Source: Paenibacillus sp. 453mf
GTDB lineage: Bacteria; Bacillota; Bacilli; Paenibacillales; Paenibacillaceae
Length of the DNA stretch: 64,000 nt
Reading direction: 5' to 3'
Assembly: GCF_900116105.1 (NCBI RefSeq)
Contig: NZ_FPAC01000001.1
Span: 300,862-364,861, forward strand
Positions within the stretch are counted from its first letter, which is position 1. Every line of letters starts with the position of its first letter. This document shows positions 45,532 to 54,604 of the stretch, in pieces. Position numbers and translations under genes: made by a program. Below the pieces are notes generated by a model. The model was given only the letters and a program-made list of their open reading frames with translations. It was not told the DNA's origin and made no database searches.

Positions 45532-45917
45532 GATGGGTCACCTTCGTTATTCGCTGCAGGAGCACCGAACCTTTCAATAAATGTCTTAAGCTTGACTTCA
45601 TCAGCAGGCTGATCGAGCGATCCGTTGGTCAGATTGTTGAATCCCTGAATTCGACGTTTCCCGCCAAATGTAGTAAGATCGACCGGCTTCTCCTCACCAG
45701 GTTCAAAACGTACGGCGGTTCCTGCTGGAATATGCAGCCTGCGTCCGTAGGCACTCTTACGATCGAAATCAAGCTGGGCATTCACCTCGTAAAAATGGAC
45801 ATGTGATCCGATCTGCACTGGCCGGTCTCCCCGGTTGATCACGGTGAGCTGAATCGTGTCACGATCAGGATGACAGATGATGTCGTCCTTCTTTAACCTG
45901 TATTCTCCTGGGATCAA
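45528..45917 (-). CDS. ureB: Urease beta subunit
   Basis: A 129-residue structural subunit. [40 protein letters not shown] and [16 protein letters not shown] are the family core; the tail (about 105-129) is a variable extension. Initiation at TTG 45917. Confidence 0.96.
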   Translation of the reverse strand: MIPGEYRLKKDDIICHPDRDTIQLTVINRGDRPVQIGSHVHFYEVNAQLDFDRKSAYGRRLHIPAGTAVRFEPGEEKPVDLTTFGGKRRIQGFNNLTNGSLDQPADEVKLKTFIERFGAPAANNEGDPS

Positions 45918-45967
45918 GATGAATTCCTGCCTTTCTATGAGTGTATTCCGTTACTAGTGGGTAAGAG

Positions 45968-46270
45968 TCAGCGAATCGGCTCATGAATGGTTACAAGCTT
46001 CGTCCCGTCAGGAAATGTAGCTTCCACCTGTACCTCCGGAATCATATCCGGAACGCCCTCCATGCAGTCTTCTTTCGTTAATACCGTCCCTCCATAACGC
46101 ATCAGCTCTGCTACAGTCATGCCGTCGCGAGCTCGTTCCAGCACTTCAGAGGTCAGGATGGCGATGGCTTCGGGTACATTTAATTTGAGTCCGCGTGCCT
46201 TGCGCTCCCTGGCCAAGTTGGCAGCTACGGTAACAAGCAGTTTGTCTTTTTCTTCCTCAGTCCAGTGCAC
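45968..46270 (-). CDS. ureA: Urease gamma subunit
   Basis: A 100-residue subunit: [58 protein letters not shown] and [17 protein letters not shown] 46270 follows GAAAGGTTGG. It is the first gene of the leftward operon ureABCFGD; no ureE is present. GlnR/TnrA-type boxes lie in the shared upstream region. Confidence 0.97.
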   Translation of the reverse strand: MHWTEEEKDKLLVTVAANLARERKARGLKLNVPEAIAILTSEVLERARDGMTVAELMRYGGTVLTKEDCMEGVPDMIPEVQVEATFPDGTKLVTIHEPIR

Positions 46271-46339
46271 ATGAATCCAACCTTTCTGCCCTGCATTCTA
46301 TTTCTAGATTTTTCAAGTTTTGATATCTAACATCATAAT

Positions 46340-46381
46340 ACAACGGATGGCTTGAACAAAAGTGTTCATTTTGTCCGTTGT
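46340..46381. promoter_or_regulatory. Nested inverted repeats in the ureA leader
   Basis: Outer arms ACAACGGA (46340-46347) and TCCGTTGT (46374-46381); inner arms TGAACA (46353-46358) and TGTTCA (46363-46368). It lies 70-110 bases upstream of ureA and could be an operator or a leader hairpin. Confidence 0.5.
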
Positions 46382-46464
46382 GCAATTAGACAATTCAGAC
46401 TGCTAGTGAGGATCGAAACTAGCTGCCGTTGCTAGAAAAGATAGAATTGAAATAGATCATTTTA

Positions 46465-46481
46465 TGTTAAATATACTCACA
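46465..46481. promoter_or_regulatory. GlnR/TnrA-type box, ure-urt intergenic region
   Basis: TGTTA, seven bases, TCACA. Fits TGTNA-N7-TNACA at every fixed position. It is nearer the ure side than the second box. Confidence 0.75.
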
Positions 46482-46559
46482 CAGATAAGAATGCTTTGTC
46501 AATGATAATCATATCATTTTGTGAAGATGCATGATCGCGTTAGGCGAAAAATAAAATTA

Positions 46560-46600
46560 TGTAAGGAATATTGACACAACAAAATCGATGCACCTATAAT
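46560..46600 (+). promoter_or_regulatory. urt promoter with overlapping GlnR/TnrA-type box
   Basis: Box TGTAA-N7-TGACA at 46560-46576 fits the consensus. Its right half contains the -35 hexamer TTGACA (46571-46576); an 18-base spacer leads to TATAAT (46595-46600). Overlap with -35 suggests repression by GlnR; activation by TnrA usually uses a more upstream site, such as the other box. Confidence 0.8.
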
Positions 46601-46675
46601 GTGATCACCAAACATTGTTGGAAAAAATTATGAGAATGTTCGGTCTGAAGGAAAAAACAAAGGGGAGTGGAGTCA

Positions 46676-47938
46676 ATGTTAAAGAAAAAGTTCGGCAAAT
46701 GGTTTCCTGTCATGATGGCTGGTGTTCTGATGCTGTCTGGATGCGTATCCGGTGGAGAAACAGCTACACAGCAAACAACCGGTACGAATGGAACGGAAAC
46801 GGCAGCTGCTTCAGAAGGGGATACGATTAAAGTTGGCGTGCTGCATTCTCTTAGCGGGACGATGTCCATCAGTGAGGTATCGGTTAAGGATGCGGAGATG
46901 CTGGCGATCGAGGAAATTAATGCAGCCGGCGGCGTGCTTGGCAAACAGATCGAACCTGTCATAGAGGATGGCGCGTCTGACCCGGCGATCTTTGCTGAGA
47001 AGGCAGGTAAGCTGCTCCAGCAGGATAAAGTGGCGGCTGTGTTCGGAGGATGGACTTCCGCGAGTCGTAAAGCGATGCTGCCTGTCGTTGAATCTAACAA
47101 TGGACTTCTCTTCTATCCTGTTCAATATGAAGGCTTGGAGGCTTCGCCTAACATCTTCTATACAGGCGCGACGACGAATCAGCAGATTGTACCCTCGGTC
47201 AGCTGGCTTCTGGAGAATCGGGGCAAGAAGTTCTTCCTGCTAGGCTCAGACTACGTTTTCCCTAAGACTGCGAACAAAATTATAACGGCTCAGCTTCAGG
47301 CTGAGGGCGGAGAGGTTGTAGGAGAAGAGTATACTCCATTAGGACATACGGACTACAGTACAATCATCAGCAAGATCAAAGCGGCTGATCCAGATGTCGT
47401 ATACAACACACTGAATGGGGACAGCAACGTTGCCTTTTTTAAACAATTAAAGGATGCGGGCATCACCGCTGAGGATATGACGACTCTATCTGTCAGCGTA
47501 GCGGAAGAAGAGATTCGAGGCATTGGTGCTGATGTGCTGACGGGTCACCTTGCAGCATGGAATTATTATCAAACAACAGAAACGCCTGAGAATACAAAAT
47601 TCACAGAAGCTTACAAAGCAAAATACGGTGAAGACCGCGTAACGGCAGATCCGATTGAAGCGGGCTATACGGCGGTCTATTTATGGAAAGCAGCGGTTGA
47701 GAAGGCAGGATCTACGGATGTGGAGAAAGTGAAAGAAGCGGCGAAAGGGATCGAGTTTGATGCGCCAAGCGGAAAAGTAACGATTGATGGCGACAATCAG
47801 CACATTTACAAAACGGTTCGAATCGGTGAAGTGCAGTCAGACGGACAATTCAAAGAGCTGTGGAATTCAGGCGAGCCTGTGAAGCCGGACCCATATCTTG
47901 AAACCTATGAATGGGGCAAATCACTTAGCGCTGAATAA
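46676..47938 (+). CDS. urtA: Urea ABC transporter, substrate-binding lipoprotein UrtA
   Basis: 420 residues. Signal peptide with lipobox LMLSGC, then a Leu/Ile/Val-binding-protein fold specialised for urea: [78 protein letters not shown] 46676 follows GGGGAGTGGAG. First gene of urtABCDE, divergent from urease. Confidence 0.96.
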   Translation: MLKKKFGKWFPVMMAGVLMLSGCVSGGETATQQTTGTNGTETAAASEGDTIKVGVLHSLSGTMSISEVSVKDAEMLAIEEINAAGGVLGKQIEPVIEDGASDPAIFAEKAGKLLQQDKVAAVFGGWTSASRKAMLPVVESNNGLLFYPVQYEGLEASPNIFYTGATTNQQIVPSVSWLLENRGKKFFLLGSDYVFPKTANKIITAQLQAEGGEVVGEEYTPLGHTDYSTIISKIKAADPDVVYNTLNGDSNVAFFKQLKDAGITAEDMTTLSVSVAEEEIRGIGADVLTGHLAAWNYYQTTETPENTKFTEAYKAKYGEDRVTADPIEAGYTAVYLWKAAVEKAGSTDVEKVKEAAKGIEFDAPSGKVTIDGDNQHIYKTVRIGEVQSDGQFKELWNSGEPVKPDPYLETYEWGKSLSAE

Positions 47939-47979
47939 ACCGCTTATCTTCTATATTGAGGGAAGGAGGCAGAACTCGG

Positions 47980-48885
47980 ATGGATATGTTTATACTTCAA
48001 GCCTTTAATGGACTTAGTGTAAGTTCGATACTGCTCTTGATTGCACTGGGTCTTGCTGTAACCTTTGGGCTCATGAACGTCATCAATATGGCGCATGGGG
48101 AAATGATCATGATTGGAGCTTATGCGACATTCGTCACGCAAACCCTGTTTATTTCCTACATGCCTGCTTCTTGGTTTAATACTTATTTTCTGGTGGCATT
48201 GCCGGTTTCTTTTCTGGTTGCTGCAGCTGTAGGGTGGCTGCTTGAAGTTCTGCTCATTCGCCATTTATACGGACGTCCCCTGGATAGCCTTCTGGCTACC
48301 TGGGGCGTCGGGATGATATTGCAGCAGCTGGCACGGACGATATTTGGTGCCCCGAATGTCGGGGTAACCAGTCCTTCGTGGCTGAGCGGGGGGTTCGCAG
48401 TGACTGATTCAATCGTTCTCCCATATACAAGATTGTTTATCATCCTGCTAGTCGTTGTGGTGCTGCTTCTAATGTATATCTATATCTATAAGACAGCTCA
48501 GGGGCGTCGTATGCGAGCGGTGATGCAAAACCGCAATATGGCGGGGTGTCTCGGGATTTCCACTAGACAGGTAGATGGACTTACCTTCGCCATAGGTTCT
48601 GGCATCGCGGGGATCGCGGGCTGCGCACTCACACTGCTCGGACCGATTGGCCCATCCCTTGGAACCTATTATATAGTGGATGCATTTATGGTTGTCGTTC
48701 TTGGCGGTGTTGGCAAGCTGGTAGGTACTGTTGCTGGTGCGCTTGGTATTGGAGTATTTAATACGTTGTTTGAAACGTACACAAGTGCATCGATTGGCAA
48801 GGTTCTGGTATTTGCTTGTATTGTTGCATTCTTGCAATGGAAACCGCGGGGACTCGTGGCGCTGCGCTCACGCAGTTTAGACTAG
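47980..48885 (+). CDS. urtB: Urea ABC transporter permease UrtB
   Basis: A 301-residue LivH-type permease with about eight membrane segments. [20 protein letters not shown] and [38 protein letters not shown] are hallmarks. ATG 47980 has GGAAGGAGG upstream; the in-frame upstream TTG at 47956 precedes that site and is rejected. Confidence 0.95.
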   Translation: MDMFILQAFNGLSVSSILLLIALGLAVTFGLMNVINMAHGEMIMIGAYATFVTQTLFISYMPASWFNTYFLVALPVSFLVAAAVGWLLEVLLIRHLYGRPLDSLLATWGVGMILQQLARTIFGAPNVGVTSPSWLSGGFAVTDSIVLPYTRLFIILLVVVVLLLMYIYIYKTAQGRRMRAVMQNRNMAGCLGISTRQVDGLTFAIGSGIAGIAGCALTLLGPIGPSLGTYYIVDAFMVVVLGGVGKLVGTVAGALGIGVFNTLFETYTSASIGKVLVFACIVAFLQWKPRGLVALRSRSLD

Positions 48886-48898
48886 AGGAGGGATACCG

Positions 48899-49993
48899 AT
48901 GCCGATTGTTAACAAACTTGGAGTTCGTGGACAGCGTATCGCCTGGGGGGTAGTCCTCATTCTAATGAGTCTTGCGCCGCTTGTCTCCACGGAGTTCCGA
49001 CTAAGTCTGCTTGCGAAATTTTTGGCAGTGGCTATTTTGGCTGTAGGTCTGGATCTTATATGGGGGTATGGCGGCGTGCTCAGCTTGGGACATGGCGTTT
49101 TCTTCGGTCTCGGAGCTTACGCGATGGCGATGTATTTGAAGCTGCAAGCAAGCGGTGCTTCACTGCCTGATTTTATGGTATGGAGCAGTGTTGAGAAGCT
49201 TCCTTGGTTCTGGGAGCCCTTTCGATCCTTTCCGATTGCGATGCTGCTAGGGATTATACTGCCGGCACTGCTGGCATTTCTACTCGGTTTTTTCACTTTC
49301 AAAAATCGGATCGCCGGCGTGTACTTTACGATTCTGACGCAAGCGCTTGTCATGATTGTTGTTACCTTGTTTGTCGGCAAACAGGAGTGGACAGGTGGAA
49401 CGAATGGTCTGACCGACTATACCCACATCTTCGGAATGCAGCTGCACCATCCAACCACCACAATTATGCTGTATTATGTAACACTGGTGGTCCTGGTTCT
49501 CGCCTATATCCTGTGCAGACGTATCGTTCGCAGCCGGTTTGGTCAGGTGCTTGAAGCGTCCAGGGACGGAGAGAATCGTGTACGATTTCTGGGTTATGAT
49601 CCTGCTTGGTACAAAACATTGGCTTTTACCTTGTCAGGAGCGCTTGCCGGTCTTGCAGGAATGCTGTATGTGCTGCAAGTAGGTATTATCTCTCCATCTA
49701 TGATGGGCATCGTTCCTTCTATTGAAATGGTGCTATGGGTAGCTCTTGGAGGCAGAGGCACTTTGATTGGTGCTGTAATTGGCGCTGTCATTCTGAATGC
49801 GGCGAAGACGGGGATCAGTGAAGCTTATCCAGAGGGCTGGCTGTTTGTTATGGGTGGTTTATTTGTAGCCATCGTCTTGTTTATGCCGCGTGGACTTGTC
49901 GGGGTGTATCATAATCTGTCCAGATGGTGGAGACGAAAGAGAGGTGCTCGAGATGCCAAGTCCGTTGTTGAAGCCGAGCAAGCCGCATCCTAA
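48899..49993 (+). CDS. urtC: Urea ABC transporter permease UrtC
   Basis: A 364-residue LivM-type permease. GLDLIWGYGGVLSLGHGVFF, GVYFTILTQALVMIVVTLF, ASRDGENRVRFLGYD and VLWVALGGRGTLIGAVIGA are diagnostic. The C-terminal 41 bases overlap urtD. RBS GAGGAGGG upstream. Confidence 0.95.
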   Translation: MPIVNKLGVRGQRIAWGVVLILMSLAPLVSTEFRLSLLAKFLAVAILAVGLDLIWGYGGVLSLGHGVFFGLGAYAMAMYLKLQASGASLPDFMVWSSVEKLPWFWEPFRSFPIAMLLGIILPALLAFLLGFFTFKNRIAGVYFTILTQALVMIVVTLFVGKQEWTGGTNGLTDYTHIFGMQLHHPTTTIMLYYVTLVVLVLAYILCRRIVRSRFGQVLEASRDGENRVRFLGYDPAWYKTLAFTLSGALAGLAGMLYVLQVGIISPSMMGIVPSIEMVLWVALGGRGTLIGAVIGAVILNAAKTGISEAYPEGWLFVMGGLFVAIVLFMPRGLVGVYHNLSRWWRRKRGARDAKSVVEAEQAAS

Positions 49994-50756
49994 AGGGGAG
50001 TCAGTCCTGTCCGTTCAGGACATAACCGTGTCCTTTTCGGGATTTATCGCTGTGAACGGGATGAACCTTAACCTGAGGTCGAATGAGCTCCACTTTCTGA
50101 TCGGCCCCAACGGGGCAGGCAAGACCACGATGCTTGATGTCATATGCGGCAAAACCAAGCCGGTGTCCGGCAAGGTGGTGCTTCCCGATGGAACGGACTT
50201 GACCCGTAAAAAAGAGCATCAGATCGCAAGGCTCGGGATCGGACGGAAATTTCAAGCGCCTTCCGTGTTCGGTGGTCTAACCGTCAAGGAGAATCTGGAG
50301 CTTGCTGATGATCAAAACAAAGGGGCGTTTCATTCTCTGCGAGGCCTTCGTGGTGGCGAAATGAGCCAGGCGATGGAAGAAGTGCTCGCCCAGATCGGTT
50401 TAACCGATCGGATCCTGGTGAGGGCAGGAGCGTTGTCCCATGGAGAAAAACAGTGGCTTGAAATCGGCATGCTGCTGCTCCAGGAACCTAATGTTCTGCT
50501 CCTGGATGAGCCGGTAGCTGGGATGACTGATGATGAAACACTGAAGACGGGTGAGCTGCTTCGCAGTATTGCCAAGAAACGCTCTGTTGTCGTTGTTGAG
50601 CATGATATGGAGTTTGTCAGACAATATGCAGAAAAGGTTACAGTGATGCATGAGGGCAAGCTGCTTACGGAAGGGACGATGCTTGAGGTTCAGCAGAACC
50701 CTGTTGTGGCCGAGGTCTATTTGGGCAAAAGGAGGAAGCAGGATGCTGTCACTTAA
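49953..50756 (+). CDS. urtD: Urea ABC transporter ATPase UrtD
   Basis: 267 residues. Walker A LIGPNGAGKTTMLDVI, Q-loop region GRKFQAPSVFGGLTV, signature LSHGEKQWLEIGMLL, Walker B VLLLDEPVAGM. The LSHGE signature is usual for UrtD. The start at ATG 49953 (GAGAGG upstream) lies inside urtC; longer frames from 49890 are not supported. Confidence 0.95.
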   Translation: MPSPLLKPSKPHPKGESVLSVQDITVSFSGFIAVNGMNLNLRSNELHFLIGPNGAGKTTMLDVICGKTKPVSGKVVLPDGTDLTRKKEHQIARLGIGRKFQAPSVFGGLTVKENLELADDQNKGAFHSLRGLRGGEMSQAMEEVLAQIGLTDRILVRAGALSHGEKQWLEIGMLLLQEPNVLLLDEPVAGMTDDETLKTGELLRSIAKKRSVVVVEHDMEFVRQYAEKVTVMHEGKLLTEGTMLEVQQNPVVAEVYLGKRRKQDAVT

Positions 50757-51438
50757 AAATATTGAATCTGGCTATGGCGAAAGCATGGTACTCCGCCGTG
50801 TCCATTTGGATATTGAGCCAGGGCAAGTCGTGTGCTTGATGGGCAGAAATGGTGTTGGTAAATCGACTCTGCTTCGTACGCTAATGGGTGTTCTCAAGTC
50901 GAGCCAAGGTGAAATACGCTGGGAAGGTACGGATATCTCGGATTGGAATTCAGCGAAGAGAGCTCGTGCGGGCATCGGGTATGTTCCTCAAGGTCGAGAT
51001 ATTTTTCCACAGTTGTCCGTGAAGGAGAACCTGATGCTGGGCCTTGAAACAGCTCCCCAGAGAAGCAAGGTATTCCCAGAGGATGTGCTTGCTATGTTCC
51101 CGGTGCTGCCTACGATGTATCAAAGACAAGGCGGAGATTTAAGTGGAGGGCAGCAGCAGCAGCTAGCCTTTGCCCGAGCGCTGGCTGCAAGACCTAAGCT
51201 GCTGCTGCTGGATGAACCGACAGAAGGAATTCAGCCGTCGATCGTAGATGACATTCGTGATGTCATTATTCGGATTAAGAATCAGAAGGATACAGCTATT
51301 CTACTCGTTGAGCAGAGTGAGGAGTTTGTGCGCAGTGTGGCAGATTATATCTATGTCATGGATAAAGGCAGTATTGCGATGCATGGCAAGCCTGAGGAAC
51401 TTGATCTGGCAGCATTTGAGCACTATCTGACCGTCTAG
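50743..51438 (+). CDS. urtE: Urea ABC transporter ATPase UrtE
   Basis: A 231-residue LivF-type ATPase. Walker A MGRNGVGKSTLLRTLMG, signature DLSGGQQQQLAFARALA, Walker B LLLLDEPTEGIQPS, the last being typical for UrtE. ATG 50743 has GGAGGAAG six bases away and overlaps the urtD end by 14 bases. It ends the operon at a strong hairpin. Confidence 0.95.
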   Translation: MLSLKNIESGYGESMVLRRVHLDIEPGQVVCLMGRNGVGKSTLLRTLMGVLKSSQGEIRWEGTDISDWNSAKRARAGIGYVPQGRDIFPQLSVKENLMLGLETAPQRSKVFPEDVLAMFPVLPTMYQRQGGDLSGGQQQQLAFARALAARPKLLLLDEPTEGIQPSIVDDIRDVIIRIKNQKDTAILLVEQSEEFVRSVADYIYVMDKGSIAMHGKPEELDLAAFEHYLTV

Positions 51439-51468
51439 ATTTAAACTTAAAAAATACGGTATCTCAAG

Positions 51469-51516
51469 AAAACACTCACCCTGATTCGGATGGAATCCGT
51501 TCTAGGTGAGTGTTTT
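51469..51516. terminator. Bidirectional terminator after urtE
   Basis: AAAACACTCACC (51469-51480) pairs with GGTGAGTGTTTT (51505-51516); an inner GGAT/ATCC stem lies in the loop. Confidence 0.85.
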
Positions 51517-51552
51517 GACGCTACACGAGATTTGTAAACTGATGTTATTAGC

Positions 51553-52179
51553 TCAAAGGTGGGGATCTAAAATCCTTGCATATTGCGGATACAGCTTGCG
51601 AATGCATTCAGGGCATATATCATGCGTGAATTCGGCATGCGTATGCTTCTCTACAAAGCTCTCGACGGTATTCCATTCATCTTCTTCATCTCTAATGCGC
51701 TTACATACAGCGCAGATCGGCAGCATTCCTCGAAGAGTTCGTATTTGGGAAGAGGCATCCTGAAGATGGTCTTCAAGATGTTTCAAGTGTGTGATATCGA
51801 TGTGTGTAACGATAAGTCCTCTAAAGTCATTTTGCAGGGAAGTTTCATAAAGAGATGCTTCTAGACGAAGCCAAATATAACTGTCATCACGTAATATCCT
51901 GACTTCGCATACGTAACCTGTCATGTGGTTATTTAATACTTCCTTGAGGTGATTAATGATGTTGTTCATGCTGTGGGGGCACGCCCCTGGAAATGACGCC
52001 ATTATATTGAAGTAATTAGAGCCCAGCCAATTCTCACGGGTAAGACATTCATAACGGGACATTTTCTCAGGAAGAGTGTGATTGTACGAGCATATCGTTC
52101 CGAAAGCATCAATAATGACAGTGGTCGTCTTGAAATCTTCGGACGAGGTCTTTATAAATAAGGGTTCGGCTTCGGGCAA
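51553..52179 (-). CDS. PAS-domain protein with C-terminal CxxC...CxxC module
   Basis: About 208 residues. A PAS fold (about 15-145; VIIDAFGTICSYNHTLPEK and RGLIVTHIDITHLKHLEDHL at its end), a short coiled coil, and then the module LPICAVCKRIRDEEDEWNTV ... THDICPECIRKLYP, known at the C-terminus of many PAS sensor and response-regulator proteins and probably binding metal. The start at TTG 52179 is chosen because GGGAGAG lies seven bases upstream; ATG 52200 would place it inside the gene. No kinase or output domain is present. It lies between urtE and the orphan ureF. Confidence 0.8.
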   Translation of the reverse strand: MPEAEPLFIKTSSEDFKTTTVIIDAFGTICSYNHTLPEKMSRYECLTRENWLGSNYFNIMASFPGACPHSMNNIINHLKEVLNNHMTGYVCEVRILRDDSYIWLRLEASLYETSLQNDFRGLIVTHIDITHLKHLEDHLQDASSQIRTLRGMLPICAVCKRIRDEEDEWNTVESFVEKHTHAEFTHDICPECIRKLYPQYARILDPHL

Positions 52180-52361
52180 TTGTAGTCTCTCCCTATACAT
52201 ATATTGATATTTTTAATGGAACTAAGGTGTTATGTTGATATTTGAGTCCTCTTCCAAAAAAAGTATGATCATATTATATACGTTATTACGTCATCTAACA
52301 ATCATTAATCACTTACATACGTCGTTCTTTTTTGACAGTATAGGGTGGTATTATGACGAAA

Positions 52362-52400
52362 AAAAGCACGCTGGCAGAGGAGGGAGCCTGGCGTGCTTTT
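52362..52400. terminator. Terminator between ureF paralogue and the PAS gene
   Basis: AAAAGCACGC (52362-52371) pairs with GCGTGCTTTT (52391-52400); A and T tails on both sides. Confidence 0.85.
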
Positions 52401-52455
52401 AAATATAGGGAGGGGCTTGGGAGGCCTGAAGAGGTGAGCTGGAGGGGAGTTAGGC

Positions 52456-53154
52456 TTAAGCTCTTGTATGTTCAATACCGGATTCGTGGAAGGGGAAGCC
52501 CGGTATGAGGGATTGCATTGACAGAATCGAGCTCTGGAAGGGCTGAAGACTTGCGCTTCTGGCTCTATTCCATTCTTCCTCGAGGTCACCGTCCAGTACG
52601 CTGGACAAGGCATTAATTTCACAGGCCTCAATATTTAATAGTCGTCTTGCGTGGATCAGGCATACATCCTTGGCGGCATGAAGATAACCGGAAGCTGCAT
52701 CGTCAGCGGTAACCTCAAGCTGGCTATTGATCCAGGCGTGAACGACGGGGAGTGAGCCAACAGCATCATATCGATGGATAAGTTCTTCGAAATGCTCAAA
52801 GTCCATCCATGGATGCAGCGCTTTAGATAATTTGAGGAGGCGCTTTCCCATGGCTCTTGAAGATTCCCGTTTGTAAACGGGGGTTCGCTTGTTGTGAATG
52901 ATCTTATCAATGAGGGCGATTCTCCACTCATCCTTCTGCTCCACCGCTGTGTAGATGGCTCTGATCGCCATGCCTTCCAACTGCACAAGACTTGGATGTA
53001 GCTCGCATCGCATGAATGTCTCCAGGTCGGTAGTCGTTTGAATCGTACCTTCCTCAATGTATGACTTGAGTCCGAAGGAATGAGAGAATCCTCCGACCTG
53101 CAGTGAGGAATCAAGCAGTTTTACATAATCTAGAAGCTTATTTCCTCTGTTCAC
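52456..53154 (-). CDS. Second, orphan UreF-like protein
   Basis: A 232-residue paralogue of UreF: LLDYVKLLDSSLQVGGFSHS and FGLKSYIEEGTIQTT align with the UreF start, SSRAMGKRLLKLSKALHP and GSLPVVHAWINSQLEV with the rest. It differs from the operon copy at many places (LQVGG for LPIGG). GTG 53154 with AAGGGGG upstream. It has its own terminator and a GlnR/TnrA-type box 180 bases upstream, so it is probably expressed under nitrogen limitation. It may be an alternative maturation factor or a duplicate taking a new role. Confidence 0.85.
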   Translation of the reverse strand: MNRGNKLLDYVKLLDSSLQVGGFSHSFGLKSYIEEGTIQTTTDLETFMRCELHPSLVQLEGMAIRAIYTAVEQKDEWRIALIDKIIHNKRTPVYKRESSRAMGKRLLKLSKALHPWMDFEHFEELIHRYDAVGSLPVVHAWINSQLEVTADDAASGYLHAAKDVCLIHARRLLNIEACEINALSSVLDGDLEEEWNRARSASLQPFQSSILSMQSLIPGFPFHESGIEHTRA

Positions 53155-53334
53155 CAGATTCGCCCCCTTATAGTGTTAAACGTGGTAACCATCTTGGTTG
53201 GAATTACGCGTTATGTATATGTCAACTTATTATATAATATCATTATGTTTGATATGTATTTTTACATAAAAATCCGATTTTTGTCAATAAAAAACTAAAC
53301 ATCAATGTGAAAAGAGGTGATAAACCTTAATTCA

Positions 53335-53351
53335 TGTTAAATATAATAACA
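53335..53351. promoter_or_regulatory. GlnR/TnrA-type box upstream of the orphan ureF
   Basis: TGTTA, seven A/T bases, TAACA; fits TGTNA-N7-TNACA at every fixed position. A leftward TTGACA lies at 53287-53282, about 50 bases on. The rest of 53155-53400 shows no gene. Confidence 0.65.
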
Positions 53352-53407
53352 TATACATGACTTATTATTCTCTTCGGAAAAACTACAGCATAATTCGAAA
53401 TAAACCC

Positions 53408-53436
53408 TTTACTTATAGGTTGTAGTTGTGTATAAT
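53408..53436 (+). promoter_or_regulatory. Promoter of the single tRNA-Leu gene
   Basis: TTTACT (53408-53413), 17 bases, TATAAT (53431-53436). Confidence 0.75.
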
Positions 53437-53471
53437 ATATTTTGTTGGCACGAAAATGCTATACAAGATGC

Positions 53472-53554
53472 GCGGTCGTGGTGGAATGGCAGACACGCTA
53501 TCTTGAGGGGGTAGTGGGTGTATACCCGTGGAGGTTCGAGTCCTCTCGACCGCA
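53472..53554 (+). tRNA. tRNA-Leu (GAG), second copy
   Basis: Identical in all 83 bases to the gene at 39617-39699, about 13.8 kb away, and also without encoded CCA. It stands alone with its own promoter and terminator. Confidence 0.96.
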
Positions 53555-53562
53555 TCATAACG

Positions 53563-53597
53563 AAAGAGCTTGAAGCAATTGCTTCAAGCTCTTTTTT
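53563..53597 (+). terminator. Terminator of tRNA-Leu copy 2
   Basis: Arms AAGAGCTTGAAGC and GCTTCAAGCTCTT around AATT; T run follows. Confidence 0.92.
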
Positions 53598-53642
53598 GGT
53601 GTGCCCAGTATGGGCTTCAACACGATATGACATAGAAGGTGA

Positions 53643-53678
53643 ACAAAAAGAAGAGAAGTCTCTACTGAGGCTTCTCTT
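53643..53678 (-). terminator. Terminator of the glutathione peroxidase gene
   Basis: AAGAGAAG (53651-53658) pairs with CTTCTCTT (53671-53678); leftward a T-rich tail follows. Confidence 0.75.
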
Positions 53679-53732
53679 GGGGGATGATGATTTAGTCGAT
53701 CGATTGTACATATTAGGATTTATGCAGGAATT

Positions 53733-54212
53733 CTATTTTAACAGCTTGGCGATATCCGCTTCAATCTTGTCCGGTGTCGTTTGTGGGCTGTATCTTTTCA
53801 CGATATTTCCGCTCTGATCAATAAGAAACTTGGTGAAATTCCACTTAATTGTTTTGGATCCAAGTATACCTGGTGCATTATTCTTCAAGTGCTTGAACAG
53901 CGGATGCGCCTCGTCACCATTCACTTTAATCTTCTCAAACATCGGGAAGCTTACGCCATAGTTCATTTGGCAGAACTCAGCGATTTCCTCATTTGAGCCG
54001 GGTTCTTGTTCGGCAAATTGGTTGCTGGGGAAACCGAGAATTTCAAAGGATTGATCATTGAATTTGTCATATAGCTCCTGAAGTCCTTTGTATTGAGGGG
54101 TTAATCCACATTTGCTTGCTGTATTTACGATCAAGAGTACTTTTCCTTTGTACTCCTCCATGCTTAATTTCTGACCCTTTAGTGTATTCACTTGATATTG
54201 ATAAATCGACAT
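53733..54212 (-). CDS. Glutathione peroxidase family thiol peroxidase
   Basis: A 159-residue thioredoxin-fold peroxidase reducing peroxides. The catalytic Cys is in VNTASKCGLTPQY, followed by LGFPSNQFAEQEPGS and WNFTKFLID with the Trp/Asn of the tetrad. As in other bacterial members it has Cys rather than selenocysteine and probably uses thioredoxin. ATG 54212 is chosen with GGAAGGG upstream; a longer frame from 54224 contains the ribosome site. Confidence 0.95.
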   Translation of the reverse strand: MSIYQYQVNTLKGQKLSMEEYKGKVLLIVNTASKCGLTPQYKGLQELYDKFNDQSFEILGFPSNQFAEQEPGSNEEIAEFCQMNYGVSFPMFEKIKVNGDEAHPLFKHLKNNAPGILGSKTIKWNFTKFLIDQSGNIVKRYSPQTTPDKIEADIAKLLK

Positions 54213-54441
54213 GCCTTCATCCATCCCTTCCTAATTATTATGGAATATATAAATGATGCTTGTATAGCCGCTCTTATTCAATCTCTATATATATTGATAA
54301 CAATTTAATTTTAAGCAATATATGAAGAAAGTCAAACATGGCTTAGAAAATGAATGAATATATTGTTGATGCCCAACTTGGTTATTTGAATTAAGCGAGA
54401 AATCGAGATAAACTTAGAACAGATTAGCTAAATGCACAGTG

Positions 54442-54555
54442 GTGAATGTTTTATTCTTATTCTATCCCAAAACAGCCCTAGATCGTCAAAATGAACCACT
54501 TCAGGAGCTTTACATCGATTTTCTACGGGTGTATGATTCATATCGTAAATCTTGA
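54442..54555 (+). other. Possible small gene or gene fragment
   Basis: A 37-codon frame from GTG 54442 to TGA 54555. The second half, RQNEPLQELYIDFLRVYDSY, reads like coding sequence. There is no convincing ribosome site, and the family is not recognised. The remainder of 54213-54604 shows nothing else. Confidence 0.25.
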
Positions 54556-54604
54556 GCAAATGAAAACCTTATATTAGAGTAGTTTCTCATTGCTATGATA
54601 GCTT

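Noticed and set aside
44557..45612. 351-codon frame antisense to ureC
   Set aside because: Shadow of the urease alpha subunit with atypical composition and no start signals.
53518..53817. 99-codon frame starting in tRNA-Leu
   Set aside because: It overlaps the tRNA 3' end, its terminator and the 3' end of the glutathione peroxidase gene on the other strand.
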